From NCBI GenBank assembly GCA_002396125.1, contig DGWL01000037.1:1-19589 (forward strand): DNA of 19,589 nt, given 5' to 3'. Position 1 is the first letter of the stretch. Every line of letters begins with the position of its first letter. A program made the position numbers and the translations under genes. This DNA is from Porphyromonadaceae bacterium UBA4259 (lineage in GTDB: Bacteria; Bacteroidota; Bacteroidia; Bacteroidales; Muribaculaceae). The notes beneath the pieces are model-generated. The model was given only the letters and a program-made list of their open reading frames with translations. It was not told the origin of the DNA and did not search any database. Shown here piece by piece: positions 7,448 to 15,902 of the stretch.

Positions 7448-8713
7448 GTCGGTGCTGGAATTTTGTTGCCAATCTTCAAGAATGGCGGGGTTGTCGGTGC
7501 TGTCGCCCACTGTTTCTTCCCGTGGTCCCTGCTCGGGTTGCCGAGCGGGAAGGTCATGGATGTCGGTGCCATCGTCCTCGCCACTTAGCAGGCGTAGCAA
7601 AGCCTGGGCCAGAAGGCTGCCCTGCAGGTGATAACCACAGGGGCGCAAGTGCAGATGATCGGTGTTCATGTAGCCGGCGCGCAGCCATCGGTTTGCCGCT
7701 CCCGTGCCGCCTCCCACCCGGTAGAAGTCCCATGTGGGCACATGGCGCGAGCGGGCATAATTGATGATGAGGTCGCGCACGGTGGCTATACCCGTCTGGA
7801 TGCGGTAGCCTCGTGAGCCTTTCTTGTGAGTCTCGAGCGGTGTGGTGAGCAAGAACTTAACAGCCGGGCACTCGCGCTTGATTGAAGAGAGTATCAGGTC
7901 GATATCGCTCCACAGCGAGGAGTAGTTGCCATAGGCCTCGTTGGTGCCCAGCGAGATGATAACCAGTTGCGGGTCAAGGTCGCGCAACTGGCGTGCGAAG
8001 CCATTGATGCCCAGATAGCTGCGATAGGTAGCACCATTATTGCCAATGCAGTCGACCACCACGCCGCGATGACTGCCAAGCAACCGCACACCATAGAGCG
8101 ACGCATCGCCTGCCAGTCGCACACTAGCGGAGTCGGCCATCTCCCGCAGCACATATTGTGTGGCGGTGGCACTCAACCGATGCCCCTTGAGAGTGTCGCC
8201 CCCCTGCCACGCGTCAAAGCCCACAGGCGAATGGTAGAGCGTGATGCGGTAAAACTCATCGGCAGGATTCTTAGCCTTGATATTGAGAGTCGTGCCACGG
8301 CCGGGAAACCTCACCGCCACGCCTGTGAAACCCATTCCCGCAGGCTTAGAAGAGGAAAGCAACCGGCTTGAAGCTGCCACTCCCGTTGAAGACTTCAACA
8401 GATAGTCGGCAGGCTCGTTGGTGCCTGCCATTGCCAACGGACTAATGAGGCCGCGGCCTCCGTTGCCATAGTGCTCTTGCAGCAGTCGTCTCACCTCATC
8501 GCTGACGATTCCCGGTTGCACATGCGAGTCGCCAATGTGGACAATAGTGAATTTGCGATTGGCTCGGCGGCCGTCAACTAGGTTGGCAATGAGCGAGCTC
8601 CAGTCGTCGCCGTTGAGCACAATGCGGTTGGCATTGTAATCAATGCCCTCAGGTTGTGCCCAGGTGCTTATCGCCACTGCCAGCACAAGAGCCATGGTTA
8701 ATATAAGTCGCAT
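7442..8713 (-). CDS. Secreted SGNH/GDSL-family hydrolase
   Basis: The ATG at 8713 is chosen over the GTG at 8722 because it starts the signal peptide (MRLILTMALVLAVAISTWAQ) and a strong promoter would begin transcription close to 8720. The 423-residue protein shows the SGNH blocks: IVHIGDSHVQPG with nucleophile Ser63, SLGTNEAYGN near residue 253 (Asn of block III), and TDHLHL near 352 with the Asp-x-x-His pair of block V. These enzymes hydrolyse ester bonds, often acetyl groups on polysaccharides or peptidoglycan. The GDSH form and length resemble periplasmic acetylesterase-like proteins, but no O-acetyltransferase partner is adjacent, so the substrate is unknown. The C-terminal ~50 residues are polar, low-complexity and probably disordered. 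The stop codon lies inside repeat copy B. Confidence 0.85.
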   Translation of the reverse strand: MRLILTMALVLAVAISTWAQPEGIDYNANRIVLNGDDWSSLIANLVDGRRANRKFTIVHIGDSHVQPGIVSDEVRRLLQEHYGNGGRGLISPLAMAGTNEPADYLLKSSTGVAASSRLLSSSKPAGMGFTGVAVRFPGRGTTLNIKAKNPADEFYRITLYHSPVGFDAWQGGDTLKGHRLSATATQYVLREMADSASVRLAGDASLYGVRLLGSHRGVVVDCIGNNGATYRSYLGINGFARQLRDLDPQLVIISLGTNEAYGNYSSLWSDIDLILSSIKRECPAVKFLLTTPLETHKKGSRGYRIQTGIATVRDLIINYARSRHVPTWDFYRVGGGTGAANRWLRAGYMNTDHLHLRPCGYHLQGSLLAQALLRLLSGEDDGTDIHDLPARQPEQGPREETVGDSTDNPAILEDWQQNSSTDN

Positions 8714-8726
8714 GAAATTCACGATG

Positions 8727-8756
8727 CAAAGTTACAGAGTTTTTTTATAACGCAAA
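8727..8756 (-). promoter_or_regulatory. Promoter of the SGNH hydrolase gene
   Basis: On the minus strand a TTTG -33 box (8756-8753) is followed after 18 nt by TAACTTTG (8734-8727), a full match to the Bacteroidetes housekeeping promoter. The predicted start of transcription is about 8 nt before the ATG at 8713, giving a very short leader. Confidence 0.7.
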
Positions 8757-8782
8757 GTAGGCGTAATTCAAATTTTTATTAT

Positions 8783-8790
8783 TAGCTTTG
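8783..8790 (+). promoter_or_regulatory. Putative -7 box for the EcsC-like gene
   Basis: TAGCTTTG matches TAnnTTTG and would give a leader of about 65 nt before the ATG at 8864. I see no clear -33 box. It lies back to back with the SGNH hydrolase promoter in this 150-nt divergent region. Confidence 0.4.
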
Positions 8791-8863
8791 CGGCACCAGC
8801 GCTTGGCAGCGCACTGGTCAACCATCTTATTAAACTAAAGCACAGCATATTAAACACTCAGAA

Positions 8864-9640
8864 ATGAAAAAAGAATCAAGCATTTGGAACAAGGTGATGA
8901 GTGCGGCACTAAAGTTGCCCGGCGTTGCCGTCGACCGCGAGAAATTTCTGCGTGACGCTCTCAAGCAGCATTGCTGTCCCGAGCACATTAACGACGCCAT
9001 CAATCGCGGCACAGCCGGCGTGGTGCCAAGCAAGGTGCTCGACAAGATTGCCGCCGACACCATCAAGTCGCACACCAAGAAAGTGACGCTGCTCTCAACG
9101 GCGATGGGAGTGCCAGGCGGATGGGCAACACTGGGAACTGTGCCAACCGATATCGCCCAGTTCTACTACCACGTGCTCGTTGTGGCGCAGAAACTTGCCT
9201 ACATCTACGGCTATCCCGACTTGCGCGACTCGCAGGGGCATCTCACTCAGGGCGCACTCAACCTGCTCACTGTGTTTGTTGGAGTAATGACAGGAGTGGC
9301 AGTAGCCACCAGGGCTCTGCAAGAGATTGGCGCACGGCTGCAAAAGCAGTTCATCAAGAAGTTGCCTGAGCAGGTGTTGCAAAACGGCGCGGTGAACATC
9401 GCCGTGAAAAAGGTGGCGAAGATGGTGGGGCTTGAACTCTCCAAGAGCGGTGTTGCCGAGGGTGTGTCGAAACTGGTGCCCATCGTGAGCGGCATCGTGA
9501 ACGGCGCCATCACCTATCGCACTTTCAAGCCTCAAGCGCGCCGCCTGGGCTATAGCCTTCACACCACCATGCTCCTGCCGGCTCCCGCCCTACCCCCACC
9601 CCTTCCCATCGAGGATGTGGAAGGCGAAGTGGTGGAGTGA
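8864..9640 (+). CDS. EcsC-like protein
   Basis: This 258-residue protein has no signal peptide. Its central part, from ATLGTVPTDIAQFYYHVLVVAQKLAYIYGY (about residues 85-115, quoted in part) through a long Ala/Gly-rich hydrophobic helix (about 126-148), to KLVPIVSGIVNGAITYRTF (about 205-223), follows the pattern of the EcsC family: a VP.D..Q......QKLAYIYGY block followed by an IP/VP.v.g.vng block. The founding member lies in the ecs transporter operon of Bacillus, but the molecular role of the family is not established. Here there are no ABC transporter genes nearby. The C-terminus is Pro-rich and then acidic. It stands alone behind its own promoter and has clearly higher GC than the fragment that follows it 20 nt later. 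The family call is by motif resemblance only. Confidence 0.65.
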   Translation: MKKESSIWNKVMSAALKLPGVAVDREKFLRDALKQHCCPEHINDAINRGTAGVVPSKVLDKIAADTIKSHTKKVTLLSTAMGVPGGWATLGTVPTDIAQFYYHVLVVAQKLAYIYGYPDLRDSQGHLTQGALNLLTVFVGVMTGVAVATRALQEIGARLQKQFIKKLPEQVLQNGAVNIAVKKVAKMVGLELSKSGVAEGVSKLVPIVSGIVNGAITYRTFKPQARRLGYSLHTTMLLPAPALPPPLPIEDVEGEVVE

Positions 9641-9659
9641 CTTTTGGAACATACTATAA

Positions 9660-10133
9660 TTTGCCGTCAATGGTGGCAGCGGATACATTTGCCGTTACAC
9701 TGCAAGCAATGGTTTGAGCCAATACACCGACGTTGATTTAAAAACTGCCAGCAATTACTGCTTTATAAATAGTAAATCTGTTTGGGACCGAACGCTCGGC
9801 GTGAATGAAGGATTGCGCTGTTATCCATTCATCTTAAATACCAATAAGTTCTATGTCTTCAACAATGGTGCTAGTGGTAATGCTTATAACAAGATTTACA
9901 CCTATCAGTTAGGAGCAAGCGAGATTGCTGAATATACTACTTATCCCTATGGCACAAAACCAATGTTTTTCGATATTAAGAACAACATGATTGGCATGGT
10001 TCTATATAGTGCAGGGCACCCATATCAAGTGATGAGTTGCGGTCTTAATTCTGCCAAAACGGGCGTTGCGATGGAGAACTCGGCTGGAGCACTGATTTAC
10101 GACGTGTACATGCAAACGAGCCTCGACGACTAG
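9660..10133 (+). pseudogene. Start-less fragment of an unidentified protein (probable gene remnant)
   Basis: An open frame begins right after an in-frame TAA (9657-9659) and runs about 157 codons to a TAG. There is no ATG near the beginning; the first in-frame ATG is deep in the frame, and a TTG at 9714 is the only early alternative start. There is no signal peptide. The translation is rich in Tyr, Asn, Gly and Ser (for example GSGYICRYTASNGLSQY and KFYVFNNGASGNAYNKIYTY), with alternating hydrophobic patterning typical of extracellular beta-propeller or beta-sandwich proteins. The DNA is visibly more AT-rich than the genes on both sides. The simplest reading is the surviving C-terminal part of a longer secreted protein, perhaps a surface lipoprotein, truncated by deletion or recombination next to the EcsC-like gene. 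I do not recognise the family. Confidence 0.6.
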
Positions 10134-10163
10134 ATTAATAATGCATATAATGCATAATTAGCA

Positions 10164-10202
10164 AAATCGCCAGTGGCATAGAGGCTACTGGCGATTTCTT
10201 TT
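10164..10202 (+). terminator. Strong hairpin terminator
   Basis: AAATCGCCAGT (10164-10174) and ACTGGCGATTT (10187-10197) form a perfect 11-bp stem with a 12-nt loop, followed by CTTTTATT. It closes the EcsC-like/remnant unit and separates it from the glycosyltransferase promoter. Confidence 0.85.
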
Positions 10203-10222
10203 ATTGCCAAATGCTCCTACAG

Positions 10223-10254
10223 TTTCATTATATAAAAATAATTATGTAACTTTG
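10223..10254 (+). promoter_or_regulatory. Promoter of the glycosyltransferase-T9SS block
   Basis: TAACTTTG (10247-10254) is an exact Bacteroidetes -7 box, and TTTC (10223-10226) is a near-match to the TTTG -33 box at a 20-nt spacing. Transcription would start about 15 nt before the ATG at 10277. Confidence 0.6.
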
Positions 10255-10276
10255 CAGAGATTTAAAAAAGAGTAAA

Positions 10277-11461
10277 ATGATATTCTCGCTGAATATACAT
10301 TATATGATATGGTGCCTGCTTGGAGCGGCTCTATTGCTATCGCTAGTGTGGATTACATGGTATAACCGTCGCAGCATGAGGCTATTGAAGTTCATCAAGG
10401 TTGATGAGCGCACTCGCCGCTACCTTTATCCCGACGACCTGCCCAGCGTGTCGGTAATCGTGTTTGCCAACGACGACGACAAGTGGCTCAACAAGTTCCT
10501 GCCCACTATAATGCGCCAGCAGTACCCAGCACCTTTCGAGGTGATTGTGGTTGATGACGCATCGGTCGACGGCACCAAGGACCTGATTGGTGACATGATG
10601 GTATATTTCGACCATCTCAAGATTGTGACTGTGCCGGGCCAAACCCGCTCGCTCTCGCGCAAGAAGCTTGCCATCATGCTGGGCATCAAGGCTTCGCAAC
10701 ATGATGTAATTCTCACCACCAACGCTAACTGCCAGATACACAGCGACCGCTGGCTAATGGCAATGATGCGCAACTTTGGACCAGGTGTTGACGTGGTGCT
10801 GGGATACTCCCATTTCAGCCACGACAACGACAAGGGCTTTGGACGCACTTATCGCATCTATGACGAGATGACATCCTCGATGCAGTGGCTACTGAGCGCC
10901 ATCAAGGGGAAGCCCTATCGTGGCATTAGCGACAACCTGGCCTATCGTAAAGAGCTTTTCTACAAGCACAAGGGTTTCTCGCGCTCGCTTGAACTCAAGT
11001 GGGGCGACGACGACATCTTCATCAGCGAGATTGCCAATGCAAAGAACACTCGTCTGGAGCTGTTGCCACCCACCTACACCACAGCCCACTATGACGACCT
11101 GCCGCATGCCTTCGGCACGCTCAAGACGCGCCGCGACTTCACCTCACGCCACGTGAACACCAAGCGCCAATTCCGCGTTCAAGCTCTCATGTCGCTGCTC
11201 TACTGGCTGCGCCTTGCCGCCATTGTGGCCGCCATTGTGCTGGCATGGAACAACCTGGCCGTGCTTGCCGCAGCCGCTATCATCTTCCTTATCACGTGGC
11301 TGCCCACCATGCTCATCACCTTCCGCAACTGCTACTTGCTCAAGTTGCCGCTATTGCTGTTCTCGGCACCACTAATGGTGCTTATTCGCCCCATCGTGAG
11401 CGCAGCCTATCACCTGAAAGGCCTCTTCACTCGCAAAAACAATTATACCACAATCATTTAA
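10277..11461 (+). CDS. Family 2 glycosyltransferase, membrane-bound
   Basis: This 394-residue protein has an N-terminal membrane helix (about residues 4-26), a cytoplasmic GT2 (GT-A fold) domain and a hydrophobic C-terminal third (about 300-375) with two or three further helices. The nucleotide-sugar site is seen in VSVIVFANDDD (about 55-65) and VIVVDDASVDGT (about 88-99). The position of the DxD motif reads LTTNANC (about 146-152), and an acidic WGDDDIF (about 243-249) occupies the catalytic-base region. Such enzymes transfer a sugar from a nucleotide donor to a lipid-linked or growing glycan. The acceptor is unknown. It is followed after 18 nt by an acyltransferase gene, suggesting that the pair makes and decorates a surface glycan; a link to the lipopolysaccharide that anchors T9SS cargo is possible but only inferred from position. 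Confidence 0.88.
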   Translation: MIFSLNIHYMIWCLLGAALLLSLVWITWYNRRSMRLLKFIKVDERTRRYLYPDDLPSVSVIVFANDDDKWLNKFLPTIMRQQYPAPFEVIVVDDASVDGTKDLIGDMMVYFDHLKIVTVPGQTRSLSRKKLAIMLGIKASQHDVILTTNANCQIHSDRWLMAMMRNFGPGVDVVLGYSHFSHDNDKGFGRTYRIYDEMTSSMQWLLSAIKGKPYRGISDNLAYRKELFYKHKGFSRSLELKWGDDDIFISEIANAKNTRLELLPPTYTTAHYDDLPHAFGTLKTRRDFTSRHVNTKRQFRVQALMSLLYWLRLAAIVAAIVLAWNNLAVLAAAAIIFLITWLPTMLITFRNCYLLKLPLLLFSAPLMVLIRPIVSAAYHLKGLFTRKNNYTTII

Positions 11462-11479
11462 CACCCGCTACAGCCTGCA

Positions 11480-12520
11480 ATGATCAAGACCTTGACATCA
11501 TGGCGCGCACTCTTTGCCATCGTGATAGTGTGCTACCACTTCATGATGCGGTGGACTGTGGAACTGGGCTTCATGGGTGTGGTATTCTTCTTCATGGTGA
11601 GCGGTTTCCTCACCGTGCTTCACCACAACGCCGGCCGTGACACCTGTTACACTCGCGGTTTCTACAGCCGACGCCTGGGGCGCATTGTGCCGCTCCACTG
11701 GCTCGTGCTAGCAATGATCATTGCTCTCGACCTCACCCGTGTGCACGCGTTGCACTACGGCCCGGACCTGCCCTTGCATGTGATGCTGTTGCAATCGTGG
11801 ATTCCGCGGCTCGACAGCGTGTACAACTACAGCATTCACTCATGGTTCTTGAGCACAATGCTGGCATGTGTCATTACCACCCCGCTGCTGCTCAAGGCCA
11901 TGCGCCACTCGAGGCTGTGGGCCACATGGACCGCGATTGCCGTGGCATGCACAGCGCTCATCATCATTGATTACAGTGCCGGCGACAACATTGTGGCGCT
12001 CACCCATGTGCACCCGCTGGCGCGCATTATCGACTATGCCACCGGCATGGCACTGGCAATGAGTATTCCACGCCTGAGCGATAAAGTGCAACACCTCAGC
12101 TTTGCAAAGGCTACTGTCATCGAGTTGGCCATCCTAGCCATTATAGTGCTGTTCATCACCCTGCATGCCATATGCGAGAACGTGCTGGGCAAGCTGCTTT
12201 TTGCCCCATTGTGGTGGATTCCGGTTGCGGCAATCATCACCGGGTGCACGTTGCTTAACCACCACGAGGGAGCGCTGGGCCGCATCCTCACATGCAAGCC
12301 ACTGGTGTGGCTGGGTACTATCAGCTTTGAAATCTACATTCTGCAAAAACCCGCTAACCTGATATTCTGCTACCTTGTGGCACCGCTGTGTGGACATTAC
12401 GGCTGGCTCGTTTACGACTACAGCTTTGAGGGCACATTGCCCGTGCTGCTGGTGCTGGCTTGTGCAGTGCACCGCTGGTTCACCAAGCCCGTCTCACGCC
12501 TTGCCAATAGAATGGCGTGA
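11480..12520 (+). CDS. Acyltransferase-3 family membrane protein
   Basis: The 346-residue product is almost wholly hydrophobic, with about ten predicted membrane helices. The N-terminus has the family signature SWRALFAIVIVCYHF, with the His of helix 1 (His20), followed by FMGVVFFFMVSGFL and FYSRRLGRIVPLHWL. These match the acyltransferase-3 (OafA/NodX-like) family, which moves acetyl or other acyl groups across the inner membrane onto sugars of LPS, capsule or other glycans. The length of about 350 residues is normal for the form without an extra SGNH domain. It begins 18 nt after the glycosyltransferase and is probably co-translated or at least co-transcribed with it. The target sugar cannot be read from sequence. 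Confidence 0.9.
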   Translation: MIKTLTSWRALFAIVIVCYHFMMRWTVELGFMGVVFFFMVSGFLTVLHHNAGRDTCYTRGFYSRRLGRIVPLHWLVLAMIIALDLTRVHALHYGPDLPLHVMLLQSWIPRLDSVYNYSIHSWFLSTMLACVITTPLLLKAMRHSRLWATWTAIAVACTALIIIDYSAGDNIVALTHVHPLARIIDYATGMALAMSIPRLSDKVQHLSFAKATVIELAILAIIVLFITLHAICENVLGKLLFAPLWWIPVAAIITGCTLLNHHEGALGRILTCKPLVWLGTISFEIYILQKPANLIFCYLVAPLCGHYGWLVYDYSFEGTLPVLLVLACAVHRWFTKPVSRLANRMA

Positions 12521-12600
12521 GAGTGAGTGAAGCACAACTCAAGATTGCAAAAACCAAAAAAATGCAATATCATCCAAAAAATTGCGTTATAACTAGTGAG

Positions 12601-13344
12601 ATGAGTATTTCCAGCTACCGACATATTGCTATTTTCATCCTCATGCTCGTGTCGCTAAGTGCTGTGGCTCAAGACAATGACAAAATCTTGAACCGCCAGT
12701 ATGCCGACTTGAAGCGCATTCACTACGGTTTCTCGGTGGGTGCCAATTTTCAGGACCTGCTAATAACCAACAACGGCTACGTGAGCGAGGATGGCCAGTC
12801 GTGGTGGGCCGATGTGCCCAACCACTCACCGGGCTTTTGCGTGAACGTGCTTGCCGACCTCAGGCTTCATGAGCACTTCAACCTGCGCCTGTCGCCCGGC
12901 ATGTATTTTGGCAACAAGGTGGTGAAATATTTCAACTCCAAAGCACCCGAGGACGCACTCGAGCCAACAATCAGGAAGCAGAGCCAAAACATGAAGGCGA
13001 CCTATTTAGTGTTGCCCATCGACCTTAAGATATCGTCGAAGCGCTACCGCAACCTTCGCCCCTATTTCACCGCCGGTGCCATGGGCGTGTTTGACTTGAG
13101 CAAGGAACGCCCCGACCAGTTGCGCGTCAAGGACTTTGACGTGATGCTCACTGTGGGCATGGGATGTGACTTCTACCTGCCCTTCTTCAAGTTGTGCCCC
13201 GAGGTGAAATTTTGCTTTGGCTTGAAAAACCTGCTCGAAAAGAACCGCCCCGACCTGCAAGACTTCCCCGAGATGGAAGTGTTCACCAAGAGCGTGAGCA
13301 AGATAAAAAACAGCATGGTGGTGGTGACGTTCTACTTTGAATAA
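12601..13344 (+). CDS. porT: T9SS outer-membrane protein PorT/SprT
   Basis: The ATG at 12601 is preferred over the GTG at 12517 and ATG at 12562 because it starts a signal peptide (MSISSYRHIAIFILMLVSLSAVAQ). The 247-residue product has the PorT length and its opening pattern LKRIHYGFSVGANFQDL, followed by alternating strands of a small outer-membrane beta-barrel (NLRLSPGMYFGNKVV, YLVLPIDLKISSKRYRNLRPYFTAGAM, VMLTVGMGCDFYLPFFKLCPEVKFCFGL, each read as a strand pair). It ends in VVVTFYFE, with the aromatic residue near the C-terminus typical of barrels. PorT is required for T9SS export in Porphyromonas and Flavobacterium, though its exact role is unclear. Here it lies 21 nt before porP. An 80-nt gap after the acyltransferase may hold a promoter, but none is clear. 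Confidence 0.87.
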   Translation: MSISSYRHIAIFILMLVSLSAVAQDNDKILNRQYADLKRIHYGFSVGANFQDLLITNNGYVSEDGQSWWADVPNHSPGFCVNVLADLRLHEHFNLRLSPGMYFGNKVVKYFNSKAPEDALEPTIRKQSQNMKATYLVLPIDLKISSKRYRNLRPYFTAGAMGVFDLSKERPDQLRVKDFDVMLTVGMGCDFYLPFFKLCPEVKFCFGLKNLLEKNRPDLQDFPEMEVFTKSVSKIKNSMVVVTFYFE

Positions 13345-13365
13345 GCGAGAGATTAACAGAGAGAA

Positions 13366-14346
13366 ATGATTAAACGACACATCAAAACATTGCTATCAAC
13401 GCTGGTGATTGCGCTCGCAGCGCAATTCCAGGCTCAAGCACAAATCGATGCCCAGCTCACTCAATACTGGGCTGTGCCAGCCTATTACAACCCCAGCTCG
13501 GTGGGCAATGTCGACTTCATACACATCACTGCCGGCAGCCGCCTGCAATGGCTAGGCGTCAAGCATGCGCCCATGTCGTTCATGGCGATGGCCGACATGC
13601 CTTTCAAGTTCCTGAACAGGCGTTGGGGAACAGGACTGCTCGTGCAACAGGAAAACGTGGGCTTGTTCAGCACACAGACCATAGCCGCACAGCTGGCATG
13701 GAAGAAAAAGATGCTGGGCGGATGGCTCAGCGTGGGCGTTCAAGCCGGCCTGATAAACCAGTCGTTCAAGGGCGACAGTATCGTTGTGCCCGAGAACGAC
13801 CAGTATCACACCAGTGCCGACGATGCCATCCCCAAGGGAGTGATTAACGGTCGTGCACTCGACGTGGCAGTGGGCGTCTCGTTCATCCACAAGTGGTTTT
13901 GGGTAGCACTCTCAGGCACTCATCTCACGGCTCCCACCATCACCCTGAAAGCCGGTGAGAATGAGGAGGATTTGTATCAGTTTGACACCGGTCGCTATTT
14001 TTATTTAATGGCCGGTAGCAATATTCCCATAAAAAACACGTTATTTGAAATACAACCCTCGGTGTTTGTGAAGACCGACACAAAGTTCTTCCAGTACGAG
14101 GCGACTGCCCGAATGAGGTACAACAAGTTCCTCTCGTTTGGTGTCGCCTACCGTCACAAGGACGCTGTGAGCGCCATGATAGGCGCCGAGTTTAAGAACT
14201 TCTTTATCGGCTATGCCTACGACTGGCCCATCTCGGCGATGAACAAGGCCACTCACGGCAGCCATGAGTTGTTCTTGAACTACAACGTGAAGCTCAACAT
14301 GGGCGAGCGCAATCGCAACAAGCACAAGAGCATTAGAATAATGTGA
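13366..14346 (+). CDS. porP: PorP/SprF-family T9SS outer-membrane protein
   Basis: The 326-residue protein has a signal peptide (cleavage after QAQA, about residue 25) followed by the family hallmark AQLTQYWAVPAYYNPSSVGN, in which the F/YNPA/S motif is diagnostic. The body is a repeated amphipathic-strand pattern of an outer-membrane beta-barrel of about 14 strands, including RLQWLGVKHAPMSF, WGTGLLVQQENVGLF, FFIGYAYDWPI and the closing HELFLNYNVKLNMG. In the T9SS, PorP/SprF-type barrels associate with the PorK/PorN ring or with surface adhesins. Position directly before porK-L-M-N is the classical Porphyromonas porPKLMN order, which supports PorP rather than a stray SprF paralogue. Confidence 0.93.
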   Translation: MIKRHIKTLLSTLVIALAAQFQAQAQIDAQLTQYWAVPAYYNPSSVGNVDFIHITAGSRLQWLGVKHAPMSFMAMADMPFKFLNRRWGTGLLVQQENVGLFSTQTIAAQLAWKKKMLGGWLSVGVQAGLINQSFKGDSIVVPENDQYHTSADDAIPKGVINGRALDVAVGVSFIHKWFWVALSGTHLTAPTITLKAGENEEDLYQFDTGRYFYLMAGSNIPIKNTLFEIQPSVFVKTDTKFFQYEATARMRYNKFLSFGVAYRHKDAVSAMIGAEFKNFFIGYAYDWPISAMNKATHGSHELFLNYNVKLNMGERNRNKHKSIRIM

Positions 14347-14402
14347 TGCCCCGGGCAAGATAAAACACGAAACAGATAACAATACACTCACAATATAAAC
14401 TC

Positions 14403-15848
14403 ATGAAAAAGTTTTTTATATTTCTTATAGCGACAATAGCACTGGCCTCGTGCAGTGGAATTCGCAAGTCGATTAACAGCGGCGGTGGCGAAGTGACTGG
14501 CGTGGGAGCTGTGACATTCACCGAGCCCACACCCTATGGCATGGTGCTAATTGATTGTGGCTCAATGAAAGAGGGCCCGGCCCAACGCGACTCGCTGTGG
14601 GGCATCGACTCTACCGCACGCGGTGTGAGCGTCGACGCCTTCTGGATGGACGAGAACGAGGTGACCAACAGCAAGTACAAGCAGTTTGTCTACTGGGTTC
14701 GCGACTCTATCATCCGCGAGCGTCTTGCCGACCCCGCCTATGGTGGCAACGAGGAGTTCAAGATTGAGGAAGACAAGGATGGCAACCCCATCACTCCCCA
14801 CCTGAACTGGAATCGCAACATTCCCTGGAAGAACCCCAGCGAGGATGAAGAGCGCGCTATCGAGAGCGTGTATCGCGTTAACCCCATCACAGGCAAGAAG
14901 GAACTTGACCCCAGGCAGATGAACTACCGCTATGAGATTTATAATCTCACCGAGGCCGCCAAGCGTCGCAACCGCTTCGACCCCACCACCCGCGACTATA
15001 ACACCGACCATGCAGTGCCCACCACCAACCCCACCATCAGCAAGGACACCGCATTTGTCGACGATGATGGCCGCATCATCCGTCAAACAATCACCCGCAC
15101 GTTGCAAAGCGAATATGACTTTGTAAACACCTATATAGTTAACATATTCCCCGACACCACTTGCTGGATTAACGACTTTGAGAACAGCTACAACGAGCCT
15201 TACGTGAGATTGTACTTCGCCAACGGCAACTACAACAACCACCCCGTGGTGGGCGTGAGCTGGGAACAGGCCAACGCCTTCTGCCACTGGCGCACCGAGT
15301 TCTTGAAGAAATCGCTAGGCAAGGACGGTGTCTACATTGAGCCCTTCCGCCTGCCCACCGAGGCCGAGTGGGAGTATGCCGCTCGTGCCGGAAAAAACGA
15401 GAACATCTATCCCTGGGACGGCAATCTGCCTCTCACCGAGGATGAAGGGTGTTTCTATGCCAACTTCAAGCCCAACGAGGGCAACTATGTGCGCGACGGA
15501 AGCATCATCACATCTCCCGTTGGGACCTATGAGCCCAACGACAATGGTCTCTTCGACATGGCAGGTAACGTGAGCGAATGGACATCGACCAGCTATACCG
15601 AGAGCATCGACCGCATGACCAATGACCTTAACCCCGAGTACCGCTACTATGTTGCCAAGGAAGACCCCTACAAGATGTCGCGCAAGATAGTGCGTGGCGG
15701 CTCGTGGAAAGATGTGGCTCACAACATCCGCAGCGACATTCGCATGTGGGAATACCAAAACGAGCAACGCTCCTACATTGGTTTCCGTTGCGTGCGCACC
15801 AAGGTGGGCTTCACCAAGTCGAAGCGCAAAAACAACTGCTGCGACTAA
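14403..15848 (+). CDS. porK: T9SS ring lipoprotein PorK/GldK
   Basis: The 481-residue protein begins with a lipoprotein signal ending LASC, so Cys17 is the lipidated residue. The rest is a formylglycine-generating-enzyme/sulfatase-modifying-factor type domain: GMVLIDCGSM, DAFWMDENEVTNSKYKQF, HPVVGVSWEQANAFCHWR, RLPTEAEWEYAARAG, NDNGLFDMAGNVSEWTS, IVRGGSW and YIGFRC appear in the normal order. In GldK this fold is structural, not enzymatic. A charged insertion (about residues 115-255) separates the first block from the rest, as in other GldK proteins. With PorN it forms the large periplasmic ring tethered to the outer membrane that surrounds the translocon. It lies 56 nt after porP and 54 nt before porL. 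The C-terminus is basic and Cys-containing (SKRKNNCCD). Confidence 0.95.
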   Translation: MKKFFIFLIATIALASCSGIRKSINSGGGEVTGVGAVTFTEPTPYGMVLIDCGSMKEGPAQRDSLWGIDSTARGVSVDAFWMDENEVTNSKYKQFVYWVRDSIIRERLADPAYGGNEEFKIEEDKDGNPITPHLNWNRNIPWKNPSEDEERAIESVYRVNPITGKKELDPRQMNYRYEIYNLTEAAKRRNRFDPTTRDYNTDHAVPTTNPTISKDTAFVDDDGRIIRQTITRTLQSEYDFVNTYIVNIFPDTTCWINDFENSYNEPYVRLYFANGNYNNHPVVGVSWEQANAFCHWRTEFLKKSLGKDGVYIEPFRLPTEAEWEYAARAGKNENIYPWDGNLPLTEDEGCFYANFKPNEGNYVRDGSIITSPVGTYEPNDNGLFDMAGNVSEWTSTSYTESIDRMTNDLNPEYRYYVAKEDPYKMSRKIVRGGSWKDVAHNIRSDIRMWEYQNEQRSYIGFRCVRTKVGFTKSKRKNNCCD

Positions 15849-15902
15849 TTACCGGCTACACAAGAACGACTAAAACACACATTAAAAAAATAGCAATACA
15901 AC

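Noticed and set aside
10140..10157. ATGCATA repeated twice just after the remnant
   Set aside because: Two 7-bp AT-rich copies are too short to support an attachment site or a target duplication.
12517..12600. Extended PorT start at a GTG (12517) or ATG (12562)
   Set aside because: Either would put 13-28 polar residues before the signal peptide; the ATG at 12601 begins it directly.
14562..15287. Minus-strand open frames opposite porK, and similarly 17099-17818 opposite porM
   Set aside because: The plus-strand genes are clear T9SS members; these frames are by-products of GC-biased codon use.
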